A stretch of DNA of 64,000 nt from an uncultured Bacteroidales bacterium (GTDB taxonomy: Bacteria > Bacteroidota > Bacteroidia > Bacteroidales > Paludibacteraceae): contig CAKULK010000003.1 of NCBI GenBank assembly GCA_934667275.1, positions 1-64,000 on the forward strand, read 5' to 3'. Both the position numbers and the translations under genes were made by a program. The notes under the pieces were generated by a model. That model did no database searches, was not told where the DNA came from, and saw only the letters and a list, made by a program, of their open reading frames with translations. How positions within the stretch are numbered: the first letter of the stretch is position 1; each line of letters starts with the position of its first letter. Of the stretch, positions 63,504 to 64,000 are shown in pieces.

Positions 63504-63632
63504 TTTACTTACTTAAAGCAAGGGCTACATTTACGGCGCAAGCCAATATAGACGGGTTGAGTCTCCTACGGAGCCTCGACCCTCCCTTGCTTTACTTACT
63601 TAAAGCAAGGGCTACATTTACGGCGCAAGCCA
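63504..63632. repeat. 42-bp direct repeat around the end of the GGGtGRT gene
   Basis: TTTACTTACTTAAAGCAAGG (and 22 more bases, to GCAAGCCA) occurs at 63504-63545 and identically at 63591-63632, a period of 87 bp. The second copy is the true 3' end of the gene; the first lies downstream of it. Between them is a hairpin GGGTTGAG / CTCGACCC-like stem (63554-63582). Confidence 0.88.
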
Positions 63633-64000
63633 CGGTGCAACCTACCATCGGGTTGTTACCGATACCGAGGAAGCCCATCATCTCTACGTGTGCGGGAACG
63701 GAAGACGAACCGGCGAACTGTGCGTCGCTGTGCATACGTCCCATTGTATCGGTCATACCGTATGAAGCAGGACCTGCTGCCATGTTATCGGGGTGCAAAG
63801 TACGACCTGTACCACCGCCGGATGCTACAGAGAAGTACGGCTTGCCTGCCTGGATACGCTCTTTCTTGTAGGTACCAGCCACAGGGTGCTGGAAGCGGGT
63901 TGGGTTGGTGGAGTTGCCTGTGATGCTGACATCCACATTCTCATGCCACATGATAGCCACACCTTCGCGTACATCATCAGCACCATAGCAGTTGACCTTG
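63592..64000 (-). CDS. GGGtGRT family protein, C-terminal part
   Basis: The last 136 codons or so of a gene that runs off the right edge of the window; the frame is open to 64000. The motif GGGTGRTLHPDN names the family. Other conserved patches are GMTDTMGRMHSDAQFAGSSS and the C-terminal VEMMGFLGIGNNPMVG. Family function is unknown in what I know. The stop codon lies in a 42-bp sequence that is duplicated 87 bp downstream, and the terminator lies beyond that copy. Confidence 0.88.
   Translation of the reverse strand, partial: KVNCYGADDVREGVAIMWHENVDVSITGNSTNPTRFQHPVAGTYKKERIQAGKPYFSVASGGGTGRTLHPDNMAAGPASYGMTDTMGRMHSDAQFAGSSSVPAHVEMMGFLGIGNNPMVGCTVACAVNVALALSK

Overview
This window looks like a chromosomal segment of a Bacteroidales bacterium. 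The evidence is the 5' end of a Bacteroides-type 16S rRNA gene, at least eighteen promoters of the Bacteroidetes sigma-ABfr type (TTTG or TTG, 20 bp, TAnnTTTG), almost no Shine-Dalgarno sites, a SusC/SusD pair, type IX secretion (T9SS) sorting domains, and Bacteroidetes-only families (DUF4831, DUF4835, DUF4295, GGGtGRT). The genus cannot be fixed from the sequence alone.

Layout. 1-600: start of an rRNA operon on the minus strand with three promoters in 147-bp repeats. 1.1-8.6 kb: a plus-strand run of a hemerythrin/LuxR regulator, tilS, aroE, DUF4831, DUF4835, recN and rarA. 8.6-17.9 kb: a surface-protein locus with a 2477-residue T9SS cargo protein, a small C-terminally anchored partner, and the decayed 3' end of a paralogue joined to a broken IS30 transposase. 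18-24.7 kb: an operon of polysaccharide export genes (Wza- and Wzc-like) continuing into topB, a TerB/J-domain gene and rlmH. 24.7-36 kb: housekeeping genes (thrS, acetyltransferase, secreted nuclease, rpmB-rpmG-DUF4295, lipid kinase, prfA, tRNA-Lys) and two likely cell-wall recycling functions, a MurU-like uridylyltransferase and an AmgK-like kinase fused to a RapZ C-terminal domain. 36-42.4 kb: envelope genes (M3 peptidase, two lipoproteins of which one is a dead C10-protease homologue, a CBM9-like protein, a T9SS type B protein). 42.6-48.8 kb: feoB with its small partner, serA, serC and a biotin-less carboxyltransferase. 49-54.5 kb: an isolated susC/susD pair behind a long structured leader. 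54.6-57.8 kb: an HD-domain protein and an AddB-like nuclease. 57.9-60.2 kb: a small cryptic module with a VapE-like protein, rich in inverted repeats. 60.2-64 kb: a DEAD-box helicase, a promoter-plus-terminator unit that looks like an unannotated structured RNA, a glycosyltransferase with a stop-interrupted small gene, and the 3' part of a GGGtGRT-family gene.

Themes. Much of the window serves the cell surface: polysaccharide export, T9SS cargo, SusCD uptake, lipoproteins and wall recycling. Several proteins have lost the residue that defines their family (FeoB G3 motif, biotin lysine, C10 cysteine and histidine). The least explained pieces are the candidate RNA near 61.65-62.0 kb, the susC leader, and the giant protein with its small partner. 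All calls come from reading the sequence; no database search was run.
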